Source: Pipra filicauda
Lineage: Eukaryota; Chordata; Aves; Passeriformes; Pipridae
Length of the DNA: 64,000 nt
NCBI RefSeq assembly: GCF_003945595.2
Contig: NW_024105009.1
Coordinates: forward strand, 62,001-126,000
Reading direction: 5' to 3'
The notes under the pieces were generated by a model. The model was not told the DNA's origin, searched no databases, and saw only the letters and a program-made list of their open reading frames with translations. Each line of letters begins with the position of its first letter. The stretch's first letter is position 1. The position numbers and the translations under genes are program-made. Shown here piece by piece: positions 14,601-25,301 of the stretch.

Positions 14601-17600
14601 TGGTATTCTTTGTTAGCAGTGATGCTGTATCAATATTAATATGCCCCTTTAGGTTTATATCCAATATATGAAATTTGCAAGGAGAGCAGAGGGCATAAAA
14701 TCCGGAAGAACGATATTTAAGAAAGCGAGAGAGGACGCCCGGACCCGCCACCACGTCTATGTTACAGCAGCTCTGATGGAGTATTACTGTAGCAAGGTAA
14801 TCACAGGTGCTCAGTCTGACACCACAGAAGTGTCAGCAGGGTGTGTGGAGCTCACTGAAGCTAATAACTGTTTGTTTTTGTTGGTTTTTTTTTTTAATGT
14901 TTGCAGGACAAGTCTGTGGCCTTTAAGATTTTCGAGCTAGGGCTGAAAAAATATGGGGACATTCCGGAATATGTGCTGGCATATATCGACTACCTTTCTC
15001 ACCTTAATGGTAAGCTCTGAGCTTTGGGAGGTCTAATGGAGCATGAATCTGCTTTCTCTGTGAGTTTAGGTTCAGGCCAAGTTCCTTGTATTTAAAATTC
15101 TTCTTGAAGAGCAATGAAATCTCTTCATGAAATTTGGGAGTTAATTTGAAAACAAAACCTGTTCTTCTGTCCTTACTGAAGTTCCAGAACATTACATCCT
15201 GATTAGAGGAGAGTGAACTTTCAAAATTGTAACTCACTGGCATTGCAGGAGTTTTACAGCATCTGTTGTGAACAGTGGGAAGGGCACTGAGAAATCTAAA
15301 TCCTGAGGAAAAGATCTGTAGGACTTCCAAATCAGCATGAGAGGAGTGAGGGATTAGCTGGTCCTGACTAGAATTAATTTAAACTCCTTCTCCTGGGGTA
15401 GATAAGATGAGCAAGATACAAAATCAGTATTGTGCATATCAGTCCTGCTTGGAAGTTGCCAGGGAGCTGGTCTGCACTGGAAAGAGCAGGGCACAGGCAG
15501 GAGGTGGAGGTGGTGGTGGAAGGTCTCTGTGTGGGATTTCCTGAGGCAAGGAGTGAATGAATATCCCTCCTACAAGAAACCAGGCTGCTGTGGGGAGCAG
15601 GGGCTGACAGAGACCTTTGTGTGGAAGTTTCATGGGGAATTGAAGAAGAGGGAGCAGTTCATCCCAGGGTCTTCCTCTGCCCAGTCCTGTCTGGTACCCG
15701 TTAGATTTTAAGATTTTTTCAGGTATTTCTTCAAGTAGTCAATTCTCTGGTTCAGTGTTTGTGGCATAACAGTCCAGAGGTGTAACACAGGGTGGGTGTA
15801 ACTCAGCTGTGTGAGCCAGGGGCTGTGGGCAGTTGTGCTCTGCTGCACATCTCCTGAACCTACACTGTCTTCTGCAGGCACCAGGCACATGAATCTCCTG
15901 TCAGACTACAGCACTTTGGTTTTTCAGGCTCTGAAAGTTTGAACAGGCTTGGAGGTTTTAAACAGAGATTTTTTTTTCCCAAGTTCCAGTATATTTAATT
16001 TTGCAATAAACTATTGTGGGTCTATATGAATATTTGCAATGCCTTTCTATAGGTTGCCATCAGAAATAAAAAAAGTTCTTAAAATTCCCTAGTGTATTGC
16101 TCTGTTTTAATGATCCAGCAGGCTACTGCAAACCAAGGGAATTGATCTCTGGACTCCTTTAAGTGTAAGGGATGGTACAATACACAGGGCAGAAGCTGGC
16201 ACTTTCAGGAACAAAACCACCAACCACTCCATTGCCCCAGCTGGCAATGTACAGACACTGAGTGCTTGTTGGGGACCAGGCCTAATAGTTTGGGGAGGGC
16301 TTCTGAGGAATATACAAGTATATTAATATAGCCCTAGTTTAAAAGGAAAGTAATGAATTGAAAGGCCAAATTTAAATCTACCAAGATATGCTATTCTGAT
16401 AATTAAAGAAAATGGAAAAAAACAAACCAAACAACCCAGAAATCCTGAAGAGATGCCAAGCAATTGCTGTGCTGTTATAGAAGAACCTGGATTAGGATCA
16501 GTTTGTCGCTATCAACAAAAATAAACTTCCAAAGAACAAATTTGCAATGGAATTTAACATCAGTAAAGTTTTATGTGGGCATTCAGATCTCTTTTTATAC
16601 TTACTGAAATTCAAATCCAAGTATCAGAATATCAGCCTCCTATCTAATTCAATGTACACATTTCTTTGAAAGGACATGATTTTAAATTGTCTTTAATGTA
16701 TTTTACTTAGTGTGATTTTTCTTTTTGTCTTTCTAGAGGACAACAATACAAGAGTTTTGTTTGAACGTGTTTTAACTTCAGGGAGCCTTCCACCTGAGAA
16801 GTCTGGGTATGTCTGCAAAAGCAGTTTCACTACGCTAAAAACCCCTTTCGACCATAAATATCCCAAAGAAATCAGAAACATCAACAGCAGGACAAAATTA
16901 GGCACAGGTGTTCCTTCCCCTCTTCGTGCTGCCTAAAATAGCAACAACTGTGACAGATTTGTGAAAGTCCCTATCCCACTTCTAGTGAAATTCGTTTGTT
17001 TATTGACTTTATAAACCTCATTGATGCAGGATTGTTGAGGATAAAGTGCAAAATCCTGCTGTGCAGTAAAGATTCAGTGGTTTGGGCAGGGGGACTCAAT
17101 GAGCAGTAAGGATTCAATAGTTTGAGCAGAGGAGGTGAGTCAGGAATTTGTTGAGGAGGGTGCTGAACACCTCCCAGCCAACTGAAAATAAAATAGGAAA
17201 AGAACTAGAAAAGACTTGGATTAACCACTCACCACCACATTTTCATTGCTACTTTTTAAGTTGATTTCTCAAAAAAAAAATACTTACCCAGCCCTTGCAG
17301 TCTGAGTGTTCACCAGTATTATTCTGGTAGACATAAGCATCAAAACTAAGCAGTCAAACATGGCACTGCTGTGCATATTCATTCTGCACTTTAATCGTCT
17401 TCTTTTTGTGAGAAATAACATTTATGTCCATTTTAAAAGTGAGAAAACCCAAGAATTTAAAAGCTGAATCATCTTCAAAGGTGAATTCCAAGGCTAAAAT
17501 GAAAGTTGAATCAAGTCCAGAAAAGTGGTCGGATGTTGCTTAAGTTACATATGAGATTTTCCACAGAGAAATCTGCAGTAATTATATATATTTTTGGACT

Positions 17601-20600
17601 ATGTAAAATTCTGAAGCAGTGCCTGCTGTGTCATAGGTTACTGCTCTTGCCAGCTAGAATATGTTGGTCTGTGCAGAAGAACTAGATCATAATGTATGTT
17701 GAAAAGGCCTTGACACATGTTTGTGTGTCTTACACTGAGAAAAGCTTACCTCAGATGCTAAGTCCTTGACACCAGTAATCCTTTCCTTTCCATAACAAAG
17801 TCCTTTGCAGTCCACTAGACTGAAAGTTTTTACAGAAATATATAAGGCACTGGGATGGCAATGCATGTGTGAGGTGCATCTGAAGTAAATCAGAGAAATG
17901 GCCACGTGCTCCCAGATCGCCTCCTTTGAGTCCTTCCTTTGTGTTCTTTAACTGGGCTGTGATCAGTAATTCTTCCTCCTTCAGTAGCTGTCACTGTGTC
18001 TGTTCTTTTACAGTGAAATCTGGGCTCGGTTTTTAGCCTTTGAAAGTAACATTGGTGATTTAGCCAGCATACTGAAAGTTGAGAAGAGGAGGTTCACAGC
18101 ATTCAAGGAGGAATATGAGGGCAAAGAAACAGCTCTGCTGGTGGACAGGTACAAGTTCATGGACTTGTACCCCTGCTCTGCTAGTGAACTCAAGGCCCTT
18201 GGTTATAAGGTAAGTGGGTAAGAACACTTCAATTTACTGTTGTGCTTTTCAGTCCCAGTAAACTTGAGGAATTCCTTGTTTAGGACTTGCCTTACACTTT
18301 TCCCCCTGAGGGAAAAGCAGGTAAAACAGGCCTTCTCCTCCTCCTTGTCTCATTGGGCAGCAAAGTGCCAGGCTTTGCTTAGTGGGCCTAGAAAGGAGCA
18401 AGGAACACGACTGACAACTGCAGCCTCATGTATTCATACTTACCTTTCATCCTCCCACGGAAAGGTCGATGTGTTCATGCCATCACCACTCAGTACAGGC
18501 CTCCACTTCCGACATAAGCCCGAGCTCTTTCAAAAACCCAAATTCTTTCAGAAGGTTGTTGAATTGGGTCATCTGTGTGAAACATCACTGGCTGTCCTTC
18601 CACTCCAAGGTGGCAACACTCCACCCATTTCACTGAGAACTGTATCAAACCAAACAGGCTGCAGTCCCCGTGTTTGCTGCCAATGGCTGAGGAAAACTGT
18701 CCACAGAGATCAGTGGCTGCCTGCTTGTTTCTGTTGTTTCTTATGGCTAAAGTGCTTTGGTGCTGCCATTTGGAATTTAAAACCTGGGCCAGACCCTGTT
18801 ATCTGGTGGTCTCCTGTCTTGTTTCTAACCACTTATATTTTAACTACTATTTCAGTCATGTGGAAGGCCATAACACTTCCAAAACCAATAGAACAGGATG
18901 TTGGGTAATGTTTTTTTAAGCGTGAAGTAAATGGGCTGCTAGAGAAACAGCTGATTGCCATTTGCATGGACAGGAAGAGGGCCTTCAAGTTACGTCTCTA
19001 AAACAGTGCCTCAGCTTCCAGTTATTTCTTACACAGAAGAATAATTTATGAAAAATACAGATGACATCAAAGTTAGCAAAGCAGCTCATCATGGAGCTGT
19101 AAAATAATCTGACAGGTGGAAATCAGAGCCACATTGAACCACTGAACACTTTCCTTTGAATGCAGTGGGGACAAAGTTATTTTGAAGTTAAAGGTGTGGG
19201 TACAAGAGGTACAAGGGTTCTTGCGAGGTGCCTGCAGGGCAGTGTGTACCTAAGATGGTTCAGCCCTTGGGCTGATTCCTGTTGCTTGTAACGTGCCAAA
19301 ACGTAATCCTGTTTGAACTGATGCTTTGCATGCCTGCTGACTGCCTTATGCTTTATTTCTTATCCAGCTAAAGTAATCTAGGGAATGAAATGAGGGAGAA
19401 ATGATAGTTGTGAAGGCCTAGTGGTCTGCACCTGTTCACCTAAATCTTTTTAACCTAAAAGTGGGGCCGCTCAAAAATGACAAATATGGGCCCATTCAGT
19501 AGCAGAAACAAGTGTTTCCACTCCCAGCTGGGACTAAAATGCTTGATGAAAACATGCAAGTTCTGCCCAGATGGTCTTGTAAGAGGACATCTGAAATTAT
19601 AATGGTGACAAGATGTTTTGTTCTGTAATTTAAACAAGCCATGTGGTCCTGCCGAGTTCAGCGCTCTCTGATTGCCTTTCTCAGGATGTCTCCCGTGCCA
19701 AGCTAGCAGCAATAATTCCAGACCCTGTGGTTGCACCTTCCATCGTGCCTGTTCTCAAGGATGAAGTAGACAGAAAACCCGAATATCCAAAACCGGACAC
19801 TCAGCAGATGATTCCATTTCAGCCAAGACACTTAGCACGTAAGTCAGACCTCGGTCGGAGGGGGTTGTGTTTCACCTGGTGGCGAGTTATGAACCTGGGT
19901 GTTGAGTCAGCCTAATCAGAGACTTCCCCAGTCTCCAGTCAGCTAAACCTGTACTTAAATTTGAGGCTGTTGTTTCACTGTGTATGTTTTACTTAGTATT
20001 AAGGTCACATGGAAATAAGTACGAGTAGTTTGGGTTAAATGATAATAAGCTGTTACACACACTGCTCATAGACCAGATCACTGACTAAACAATATGTAAT
20101 TAGTAGAGGCCAAAGGGACAGGGTAGCAATTATTTGCATCAGATATTAATGCTGCAAGAACAATTCTGGTCTAGCTGTCTTGCACTGGCTTCATATAGTT
20201 TTTCTTCCCACAGCTCCAGGTTTACATCCCGTCCCAGGTGGTGTATTTCCTGTTCCACCAGCAGCTGTAGTTCTCATGAAGCTCCTGCCACCTCCTATTT
20301 GTTTTCAGGTTTGTTTTAATGCATTCTCAAAATTTCAGAAAGCTGTGGAACAGCCACAGTATGTATCACTCTACTGAAAATAACCTAAACTTTTTTTTTG
20401 GTTTTTGTTTTTTTTTTTTTTGTAACAAATCAGGGTCCCTTTGTTCAAGTGGATGAACTCATGGAGATATTTAGAAGATGCAAACTGCCAGACAGTAAGT
20501 GACTTGTCCTCTCTGGAAGCTGTGACAGTGCTGCATAAGACATGGTTTTACATATGGATATTGCTGTCTGAAATCCAGACCTCATTTACAGATGTGCAAT

Positions 20601-22045
20601 TTGTGTTTAAGAGCAAAAGATATTGGCTGTGTTTCTAGGCTGGAATCTACATAGAGACGTTTGTACATTTACCTGGGGGGAGATAACAAAAAGCCAAAAA
20701 GCTGAAAATCACCAGCTGCTCCTTTAATAAGATGTTGGTGAGATAACCATTGAAGGAAAGAAATTCAGACTTTCAGAATATCCTGTAAAAGCAGCAGGGC
20801 ATTACTTCCAGCAGCATCGTGGCTGTAACATGGGATTACAGATTTGCAGCAGTTCACTGGTGGTCATAACTCTGAATGCACGTCCTTGAGGACAAGCTAA
20901 GGGAGATCACAGAGAAAGCAAGCTAGGATTGAATTTGAGTTAAAGTATCTATTTAAATCATATGCAGTATTTTTGGGGCTTCCTCTGTTGATAAGCAGAA
21001 ACTGCTCTGCCTACTTTCTGGTGAATCATGAACTAGTTATACTGCTCCCCAGCAGGCCTCCCTGGTTTATTTAAGCTCACAGGTGACCTCAATGCCTGTG
21101 CAGAGGGAGGGCTCCAGCTGAAGCAGCAGCATCTACTTTGTAATTAGTGTTCACCATTGCTCAGAGTTTCAGACAGTCAAGGCTTAATATTTGTAGAACA
21201 GGGCAGGAAAAATGTTTTATGTTCCGGAAATCTCCACAACGTCTCTCTCTTGGTGCCCCTGTTGGCATGCTGATTTCTGATCAGGGAATTTAGTTTCACA
21301 ACTCAAATGAATCTGTGCCTCTTTCTAAAGCTGTCGATGAAGCTGTACGGATCATCACCGGCGGCCTGCCAGAAATAGCTGTGGAGGGCAATGGACCTGT
21401 GGAAAACAGCACCATCCTCAACAAGGCTGTGAAGAGATCACATGAGGATTCTGATGACGACGAGGAGAAAGGATCCGTAGTTCCCCCTGTACATGACATT
21501 TACAGAGCACGACAGCAAAAGAGAATCCGGTGAAACAAGTCTGGGGTTCTGCTGTGACAGACAAAGACTTGCATTGAATCAGTCTCTTAAAAGTCAAGCA
21601 TTTAAAAGGGACAGCTGCAAACGAAAAAAAAAAAAAATCCTTGAAAATGGTTTTGTTACTGTGGTGCCTCTTCTTCCATATGGTTCTTGATCTGAAAACA
21701 GCCTGAACAACCTTAGAATGTGCTCTGAACAAAACTAGGTTTTCAGAACCTGAAGTGAAAAATGTCAAAACTGTATTTTGTTCTTCGAGGGTGTTCACAT
21801 CTACCACTTGAAATCTTGTGGTTTTTTTAACAGTTTTATTTTAAAAACTGGATGGCTTATACTTGTGAAGCATTTTTAATTCACATTTTCTGGAAAACAG
21901 TTGTTCTCAGTTTGTTCATGTAGTGTACTGCCTTATTGTCCGTTTTTATTTATGGCAGAATGTAAGAAATCTGTTTTGTAGTTGAAAATCGAATAAAAAC
22001 CAAAAAAACCATTCCTTTAAAATAAAAGGATGTCCATAACTTCAT
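5626..22045 (+). CDS. CSTF3: CSTF3 (CstF-77), cleavage stimulation factor subunit 3, exons 4-21 (5'-truncated by window)
   Basis: CstF-77 is the scaffold of the nuclear cleavage stimulation factor. It dimerises through its HAT repeats and bridges CstF-64 and CstF-50 to CPSF during mRNA 3'-end formation. CDS segments: 5626-5658, 6063-6160, 7534-7600, 7701-7735, 7834-7960, 10581-10658, 10851-11013, 11511-11620, 12059-12175, 13245-13319, 14653-14796, 14907-15009, 16737-16806, 18014-18209, 19685-19838, 20214-20308, 20434-20494, 21331-21533. All boundaries are AG/GT and all phases join, giving 1929 nt (642 aa plus stop), equivalent to residues 76-717 of the 717-aa human protein. HAT motifs recur to about residue 550 (for example [19 protein letters not shown]). 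A Pro-rich region follows at about 590-635, then an acidic stretch and a basic C-terminus ending KRIR. Recognised from recall of the human protein, which is nearly identical. Exons 1-3 lie upstream of the window. Confidence 0.97.
6063..6160 (+). CDS. CSTF3: CSTF3 exon 5 (residues 87-119)
   Basis: Encodes a HAT helix pair that includes [12 protein letters not shown]. Acceptor AAACAG; donor AA|GTAAGT splits Lys119 (phase 2), which exon 6 completes. Confidence 0.95.
7534..7600 (+). CDS. CSTF3: CSTF3 exon 6 (residues 119-141)
   Basis: Reads [19 protein letters not shown] and ends SYQ. Acceptor CCTCAG, donor CAG|GTATGT. Exons 5 and 6 together are 165 nt, so the frame closes. Confidence 0.96.
7701..7735 (+). 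CDS. CSTF3: CSTF3 exon 7 (residues 142-153)
   Basis: A 35-nt exon encoding [11 protein letters not shown] plus a split Val. Acceptor CGTAG, donor GT|GTAAGT. It carries the W-xx-Y-xx-F signature of a HAT helix A. Confidence 0.95.
7834..7960 (+). CDS. CSTF3: CSTF3 exon 8 (residues 153-195)
   Basis: Carries a HAT helix B (RRVYQRG) and the next helix A ([10 protein letters not shown]). Acceptor TTTAG, donor GAG|GTAATC. It lies 98 bp after exon 7. Confidence 0.96.
7961..10580 (+). other. CSTF3: CSTF3 intron 8
   Basis: A 2.6-kb intron whose middle (about 8.24-10.25 kb) is clearly more GC-rich than its flanks. It holds a 16-bp minisatellite at 8821-8883. I see no exon, and no repeat family I can name in the GC-rich block, which may be an old mobile element or a segment with different base composition. 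Confidence 0.7.
8821..8883. repeat. 16-bp minisatellite, four copies
   Basis: Four tandem units of 15-16 bp, each starting CTCTGRRTGGGA, occupy 8821-8836, 8837-8851, 8852-8867 and 8868-8883. They lie in CSTF3 intron 8. The array is short and imperfect, so it is probably old rather than hypervariable. Confidence 0.8.
10581..10658 (+). CDS. CSTF3: CSTF3 exon 9 (residues 196-221)
   Basis: A 78-nt phase-0 exon encoding [20 protein letters not shown]. Acceptor CTCCAG, donor AAAG|GTACAA. It spans the boundary towards the HAT-C dimerisation half. Confidence 0.96.
10851..11013 (+). CDS. CSTF3: CSTF3 exon 10 (residues 222-276)
   Basis: Encodes the hinge between the HAT halves, including [15 protein letters not shown], then the classic HAT core MWKKYIQWE. 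Acceptor CTTCAG; donor AGAG|GTAATT splits Val276. Confidence 0.97.
11511..11620 (+). CDS. CSTF3: CSTF3 exon 11 (residues 276-312)
   Basis: Includes [20 protein letters not shown] and [12 protein letters not shown], a HAT-C helix pair. Acceptor CCACAG, donor GGG|GTAAGC. The 110 nt close the frame with the split base of exon 10. Confidence 0.97.
12059..12175 (+). CDS. CSTF3: CSTF3 exon 12 (residues 313-351)
   Basis: Encodes 39 residues that include [13 protein letters not shown] and [11 protein letters not shown]. Acceptor TAACAG, donor GAG|GTAAGC. Phase 0 at both ends. Confidence 0.97.
12176..13244 (+). other. CSTF3: CSTF3 intron 12
   Basis: A 1.07-kb intron. It contains an A-run at about 12,721-12,733. 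I see no exon, RNA gene or recognisable repeat. Confidence 0.7.
13245..13319 (+). CDS. CSTF3: CSTF3 exon 13 (residues 352-376)
   Basis: A 75-nt exon encoding [21 protein letters not shown]. Acceptor CTCAG, donor CTG|GTAAGA. Confidence 0.96.
13320..14652 (+). other. CSTF3: CSTF3 intron 13
   Basis: A 1.3-kb AT-rich intron ending in a CCCCTTTAG acceptor. No exon, RNA gene or named repeat is visible. Confidence 0.7.
14653..14796 (+). CDS. CSTF3: CSTF3 exon 14 (residues 377-424)
   Basis: A 144-nt exon encoding [19 protein letters not shown] and [18 protein letters not shown]. These are HAT-C helices that build the dimer surface in the published mouse and fungal structures. Donor AAG|GTAATC. Confidence 0.97.
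14907..15009 (+). CDS. CSTF3: CSTF3 exon 15 (residues 425-459)
   Basis: Encodes [20 protein letters not shown] and DYLSHLN. Acceptor after a T-run, TTGCAG; donor AATG|GTAAGC splits Glu459. Confidence 0.97.
15010..16736 (+). other. CSTF3: CSTF3 intron 15
   Basis: A 1.7-kb intron, with a GC-richer part at about 15.4-15.9 kb and AT-rich sequence after it. No exon or named repeat was recognised. Confidence 0.7.
16737..16806 (+). CDS. CSTF3: CSTF3 exon 16 (residues 459-482)
   Basis: Encodes [20 protein letters not shown], a HAT helix B. Acceptor TTCTAG; donor TCTGG|GTATGT splits Gly482. Confidence 0.96.
16807..18013 (+). other. CSTF3: CSTF3 intron 16 with a 40-bp tandem duplication
   Basis: A 1.2-kb intron. 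It contains two adjacent, diverged copies of a 40-bp unit beginning GCAGTAARGATTCARTRGTT, at 17063-17102 and 17103-17142. Nothing else was recognised. Confidence 0.7.
17063..17142. repeat. 40-bp direct tandem duplication
   Basis: The two units share GCAGTAA.GATTCA and TTTG.GCAG with scattered substitutions. This is a small local duplication inside CSTF3 intron 16 that looks old. No function is apparent. Confidence 0.75.
18014..18209 (+). CDS. CSTF3: CSTF3 exon 17 (residues 482-547)
   Basis: The longest internal exon here (196 nt). It holds the last HAT repeats ([19 protein letters not shown]) and reaches the end of the HAT-C domain near SELKALGYK. Acceptor TTACAG, donor AAG|GTAAGT. Confidence 0.97.
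18210..19684 (+). other. CSTF3: CSTF3 intron 17, containing a 229-codon open frame
   Basis: A 1.5-kb intron. Plus-strand frame 18222-18908 has no stop for 229 codons, which is unusually long for DNA of ordinary GC content. Read-through from exon 17 stops at once (GTA AGT GGG TAA), so the frame is not a CSTF3 extension. I recognise no domain in it. Confidence 0.6.
19685..19838 (+). CDS. CSTF3: CSTF3 exon 18 (residues 548-599)
   Basis: Starts the post-HAT C-terminal region: [20 protein letters not shown], then [20 protein letters not shown]. Acceptor TCTCAG; donor GCAC|GTAAGT splits Pro599. Confidence 0.97.
20214..20308 (+). CDS. CSTF3: CSTF3 exon 19 (residues 599-630)
   Basis: Pro/Val-rich segment [20 protein letters not shown], identical to the human protein as I recall it. 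This region contributes to CstF-64 and CstF-50 contacts. Acceptor CCACAG, donor CAG|GTTTGT. Confidence 0.97.
20434..20494 (+). CDS. CSTF3: CSTF3 exon 20 (residues 631-651)
   Basis: Encodes [20 protein letters not shown]. The acceptor is preceded by long T-runs; donor GACA|GTAAGT splits Thr651. Confidence 0.96.
20495..21330 (+). other. CSTF3: CSTF3 intron 20
   Basis: The last intron, 836 bp, ending TTTCTAAAG. No exon, RNA gene or named repeat is seen. Confidence 0.7.
21331..21533 (+). CDS. CSTF3: CSTF3 exon 21, C-terminus (residues 651-717) and stop
   Basis: Encodes [20 protein letters not shown], an acidic run ([11 protein letters not shown]), then [16 protein letters not shown] and TGA at 21531-21533. 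The acidic-then-basic tail matches the family. It differs from human mainly in the acidic linker. Confidence 0.97.
21534..22045 (+). other. CSTF3: CSTF3 3'UTR
   Basis: About 500 nt of AT-rich 3'UTR. AATAAA hexamers occur at 21992-21997 and 22021-22026. T/GT-rich sequence follows (CATTCTGGTTTTATTC), as expected downstream of a cleavage site, so the transcript probably ends near 22,015 or 22,045. Both ends are inferred. Confidence 0.75.
21992..22026 (+). other. CSTF3: CSTF3 poly(A) signals (two AATAAA)
   Basis: Two canonical hexamers 29 nt apart, both after the CSTF3 stop and ahead of a T-rich downstream element. Either could define the mRNA end. Confidence 0.75.
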
Positions 22046-25000
22046 GCCTCATTCTGGTTTTATTCAAACACAACAAGGTACTTCTTAAATATTACTCAGC
22101 CACTTCAAAAGCAATGCTAATAAGACCGTCACAGGAAACTGGTCAGAGCATACATATTAGAATTAGCTTGTTCTCCACTTTTCTAGAGGATACAGTACAC
22201 TTTTGCTTGTAATTCCACGACTGTTTGAAGAAGACAGCATCTTAAGACTAACTCAGTATATGTTTCAAAGGTGGGTTGTCCAGGACCACTGGCTAACACA
22301 GGCTGGTCCTGGATACCTGCACCAGTCTTCCACTGTAAGGTACAAAGCTAAATGTTAATAATCAGCTACATCGTTTCACTTGTTATCTTCAAACAAGCTA
22401 AAAAAAAAAAACACTGTATGAGCTTTCAAAGCAGTTTCTATGTGTACTTGAGCTTTTAACTTGTAATTGGCTATTCAGAATGGCACTCTGATAGGATCTT
22501 AAGAACACCCTTGGACTACAGGACATTCAGATACTCGAGAAAGTTCAAGACGTTCCCATCTCCAGCAGCACAGCTGCCTGTGGGTCAGTGCTTCTCTCTG
22601 CCAGGGGGAGAGGTGAACCCCGGAAAGGTTCAGGTGGAGGGAGGAACTGGCCTTAGCAATCCTGGAATTCCTTTCTTGCTCTGCTCCTCAGTTGTATCTC
22701 CCTATTTCTTTCTGTGAGGATGTAGAGACACTGTTTGTCAGATGCTCTGATTAAAAAAAAAAACAACTTGGGAAAATCATTAAGGTGATTTGCACTTGTG
22801 GGCATTTATTACAGTCCCTTCAGATCTTTACTGTTGGAAGGCTTGCAGCACCCACTCCCAGAGGCATTTGTTCCCACTGTGTGTGCCCCCAGAAGTGAGA
22901 CTGGAGCCAGAGGAGAGTACTGCACTCTTCTATGGGTCTATGTTTTTTTCCTATATTAAGCCTTAGGATCAAACCCCTCCTGTGAGGAGAGATGGGATTT
23001 ACTGTATCAACCCTGTGAGCAACACACGAGCACTGTTGGCAGCACAATCGCTGCTGCAATGTCAGGACACCTGGACCCTGAATCCCAGCCCTGGGAGCAG
23101 TCATTGCTAATTCAGTCCCCTTCACTCTGCAGTCAGTTATGTTGTTCAAGGGCTTTTCTGAGTGTCTCACTGTCCTGTTGTTCCTCCCCACATCCTCGAG
23201 ATCGTCCCCTACAGCATCTAACTTTGTGTAGTGTGTAAGTCCCAGGGGTTTTAAAGGCAGCTCCTAGGCAATGCTAAAAGATAAAATAACGGCAGCAAAA
23301 CTGAAAACAGCTTTGTCTTGTTACTTTGGTTACATCTCCAGCCATAATGGCTCTGGCAGCTCGTTGTTACTCTGTCGAATTAACTTCTGTGGCTGCACTG
23401 AGAGGTGGGTCCTGCAGTAACAACAAAGCCCACTAAGCAGACACAGCAACCTTGAAGACCTCTCTAGTATCCTTTGCTGATGCAAACAATGACACAGTCT
23501 ACACCAAAAGCCTACTCAGAACCCTTTTTGTCTGGCTAACCAACCTACTCATTTCTGAACTGCCAAAGATTCAAAGACATTCATTTCACTATCTGAGTTT
23601 ATTTAGCCAAGAGAGAAAAATCTGTCTGAAGTGGTAAACTCTTACAGGGTTTGGTGGTTTGCTTTTTTTTCCCTTGGGGAAAGCGGTTTGTAATCAATGA
23701 GAAAAATTTGTTTTAGAGTTGCATAGGCTAATATAGAAAAAAGGTCTTATTTATCTCGTCTTCCTCCAAAATCAAAGTCAGTGCACCTCTATCCACACTG
23801 AGATTTAAAGGAAAACCAGAAAGGGAAGCATCAACACTTATTTAACATCAAGTGCTTCTAGAAGTTCTCATACTTTGGTTGGCTAGTTGATTCATAAATT
23901 AACCTGGTTGTTGGCAATAAAAGGGCCCTTTTATTTATTTTACATACCTTGTTGGTTGTTTTTTTTTTTTTTTCAAAGACATTCTGGCTTGGATAGCTTA
24001 GTACTTGGACCACTTACTGTTTATAGCTATGAACTTTGCTTTTCTAAAACCATCAAATATTGATTACTGTAATACACTGTTGTGCTCAACTAGAGGGAAA
24101 TTTCAGATGCACTTACCTCCCAGCTGAGTCTGAAGCTGCAACGAGGCTGTAAGATCACTGAGCTCTTCTGAGAACACTCATCTACACAACACATAGCTAA
24201 TGAAATTCAAGGCCTATAAATATTCTAAGTTCCAAGAACACCTCTACAAAGTGAAAAAAAATCTACTGAAAATATTCCCTGTGTATTCAAACTAAGTCAT
24301 TCACCTCTCACACTGCATTAAAATCACTTATACTGCCCATAGTGCTCTGCACTTCCTGGCTATTTTTGAAGACATGATTGAATATGCAACCGTCTCCTGT
24401 TGTAGTTTTTTTTTTAAAAAAAAAAACCATGTAAACTTTCCAGCCTGAAGTTTCACACACTTTAAATCCACCTTCTGAAAGTGACACAGATTTACTTTAA
24501 AATTAGTATCTCACATAAAAAGGAGGAAACTACTAGCAAAACAAGGTAAGAAATACCACTTTTATCAAAACATTTTAGCTCTGCCCTTCTTAAGTCTTTA
24601 CAAGAGATAAATACAGCTGCAATCTATAAGATTGCCACCTTTGTAAGTACTGTACATAGCAGAGGACAGTTACCCAATAACCAGAAAATTTACTACAAAA
24701 ATATATTATGTTTTGTAACATCTGCAGGTAAACAGCAAAAAAACGCTATTAAAAATGCAGTAAAATGCAGAAAAAACTAGTAGCCTACCATAGTGACCAT
24801 AATGTTACAATAAAGTGCTGTTTGGGTTGGTTTTGTGTCTGTTGAAGTTCCTCTTATCTAGAATTTTAGCTTTCTTAATTCTTTAAAGTAAGATTTTTTT
24901 AAAACCATATCACCTCTTCTGGGAAGAACCATTGCTAAACTGCTCTGGATTAATTAAACTAAATTCACTGTAAATTAAGAGTTAAATGCCCTAAAATGAG

Positions 25001-25230
25001 CCAGTTAAATACGAAGTTTTGTTCTTAAACTTGCCCTACCTAGAATCAGCTCCAAAATGTAAAAATTACAGCCAGAAAACTGCCATGATATTCCCCCCTA
25101 GGTTGCATCCTTACATTAAAAATGCATCTCTCATCATTTACTTCAGAACCCCTTTTGCACCTCGTGTATTTCCTTCATCGACCATCGCTCGTGAATTAGA
25201 AGGAACCAGTATTTACACGGAAAGCTGTTT
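22046..25230. other. Convergent intergenic region / possible distal TCP11L1 3'UTR
   Basis: This lies between the 3' ends of CSTF3 (plus) and TCP11L1 (minus). Minus-strand AATAAA hexamers, read as TTTATT, occur at 23930-23935, 23934-23939 and 22805-22810. They could serve a long TCP11L1 3'UTR. A T10A11 palindrome lies at 24406-24426. No coding region is recognised. Confidence 0.6.
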
Positions 25231-25254
25231 TCCTAGACAAATATTGGTACAATT

Positions 25255-25264
25255 TTTATTTAAT
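25255..25264 (-). other. TCP11L1: TCP11L1 proximal poly(A) signals
   Basis: On the minus strand, overlapping ATTAAA (25264-25259) and AATAAA (25260-25255) lie about 40 nt after the stop codon. T/GT-rich sequence follows. If used, the 3'UTR would be under 100 nt; more distal hexamers near 23.93 kb are alternatives. Confidence 0.6.
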
Positions 25265-25301
25265 AGCTGACAATACCGTGTTGGTAGCACACAAACTGGG
25301 T

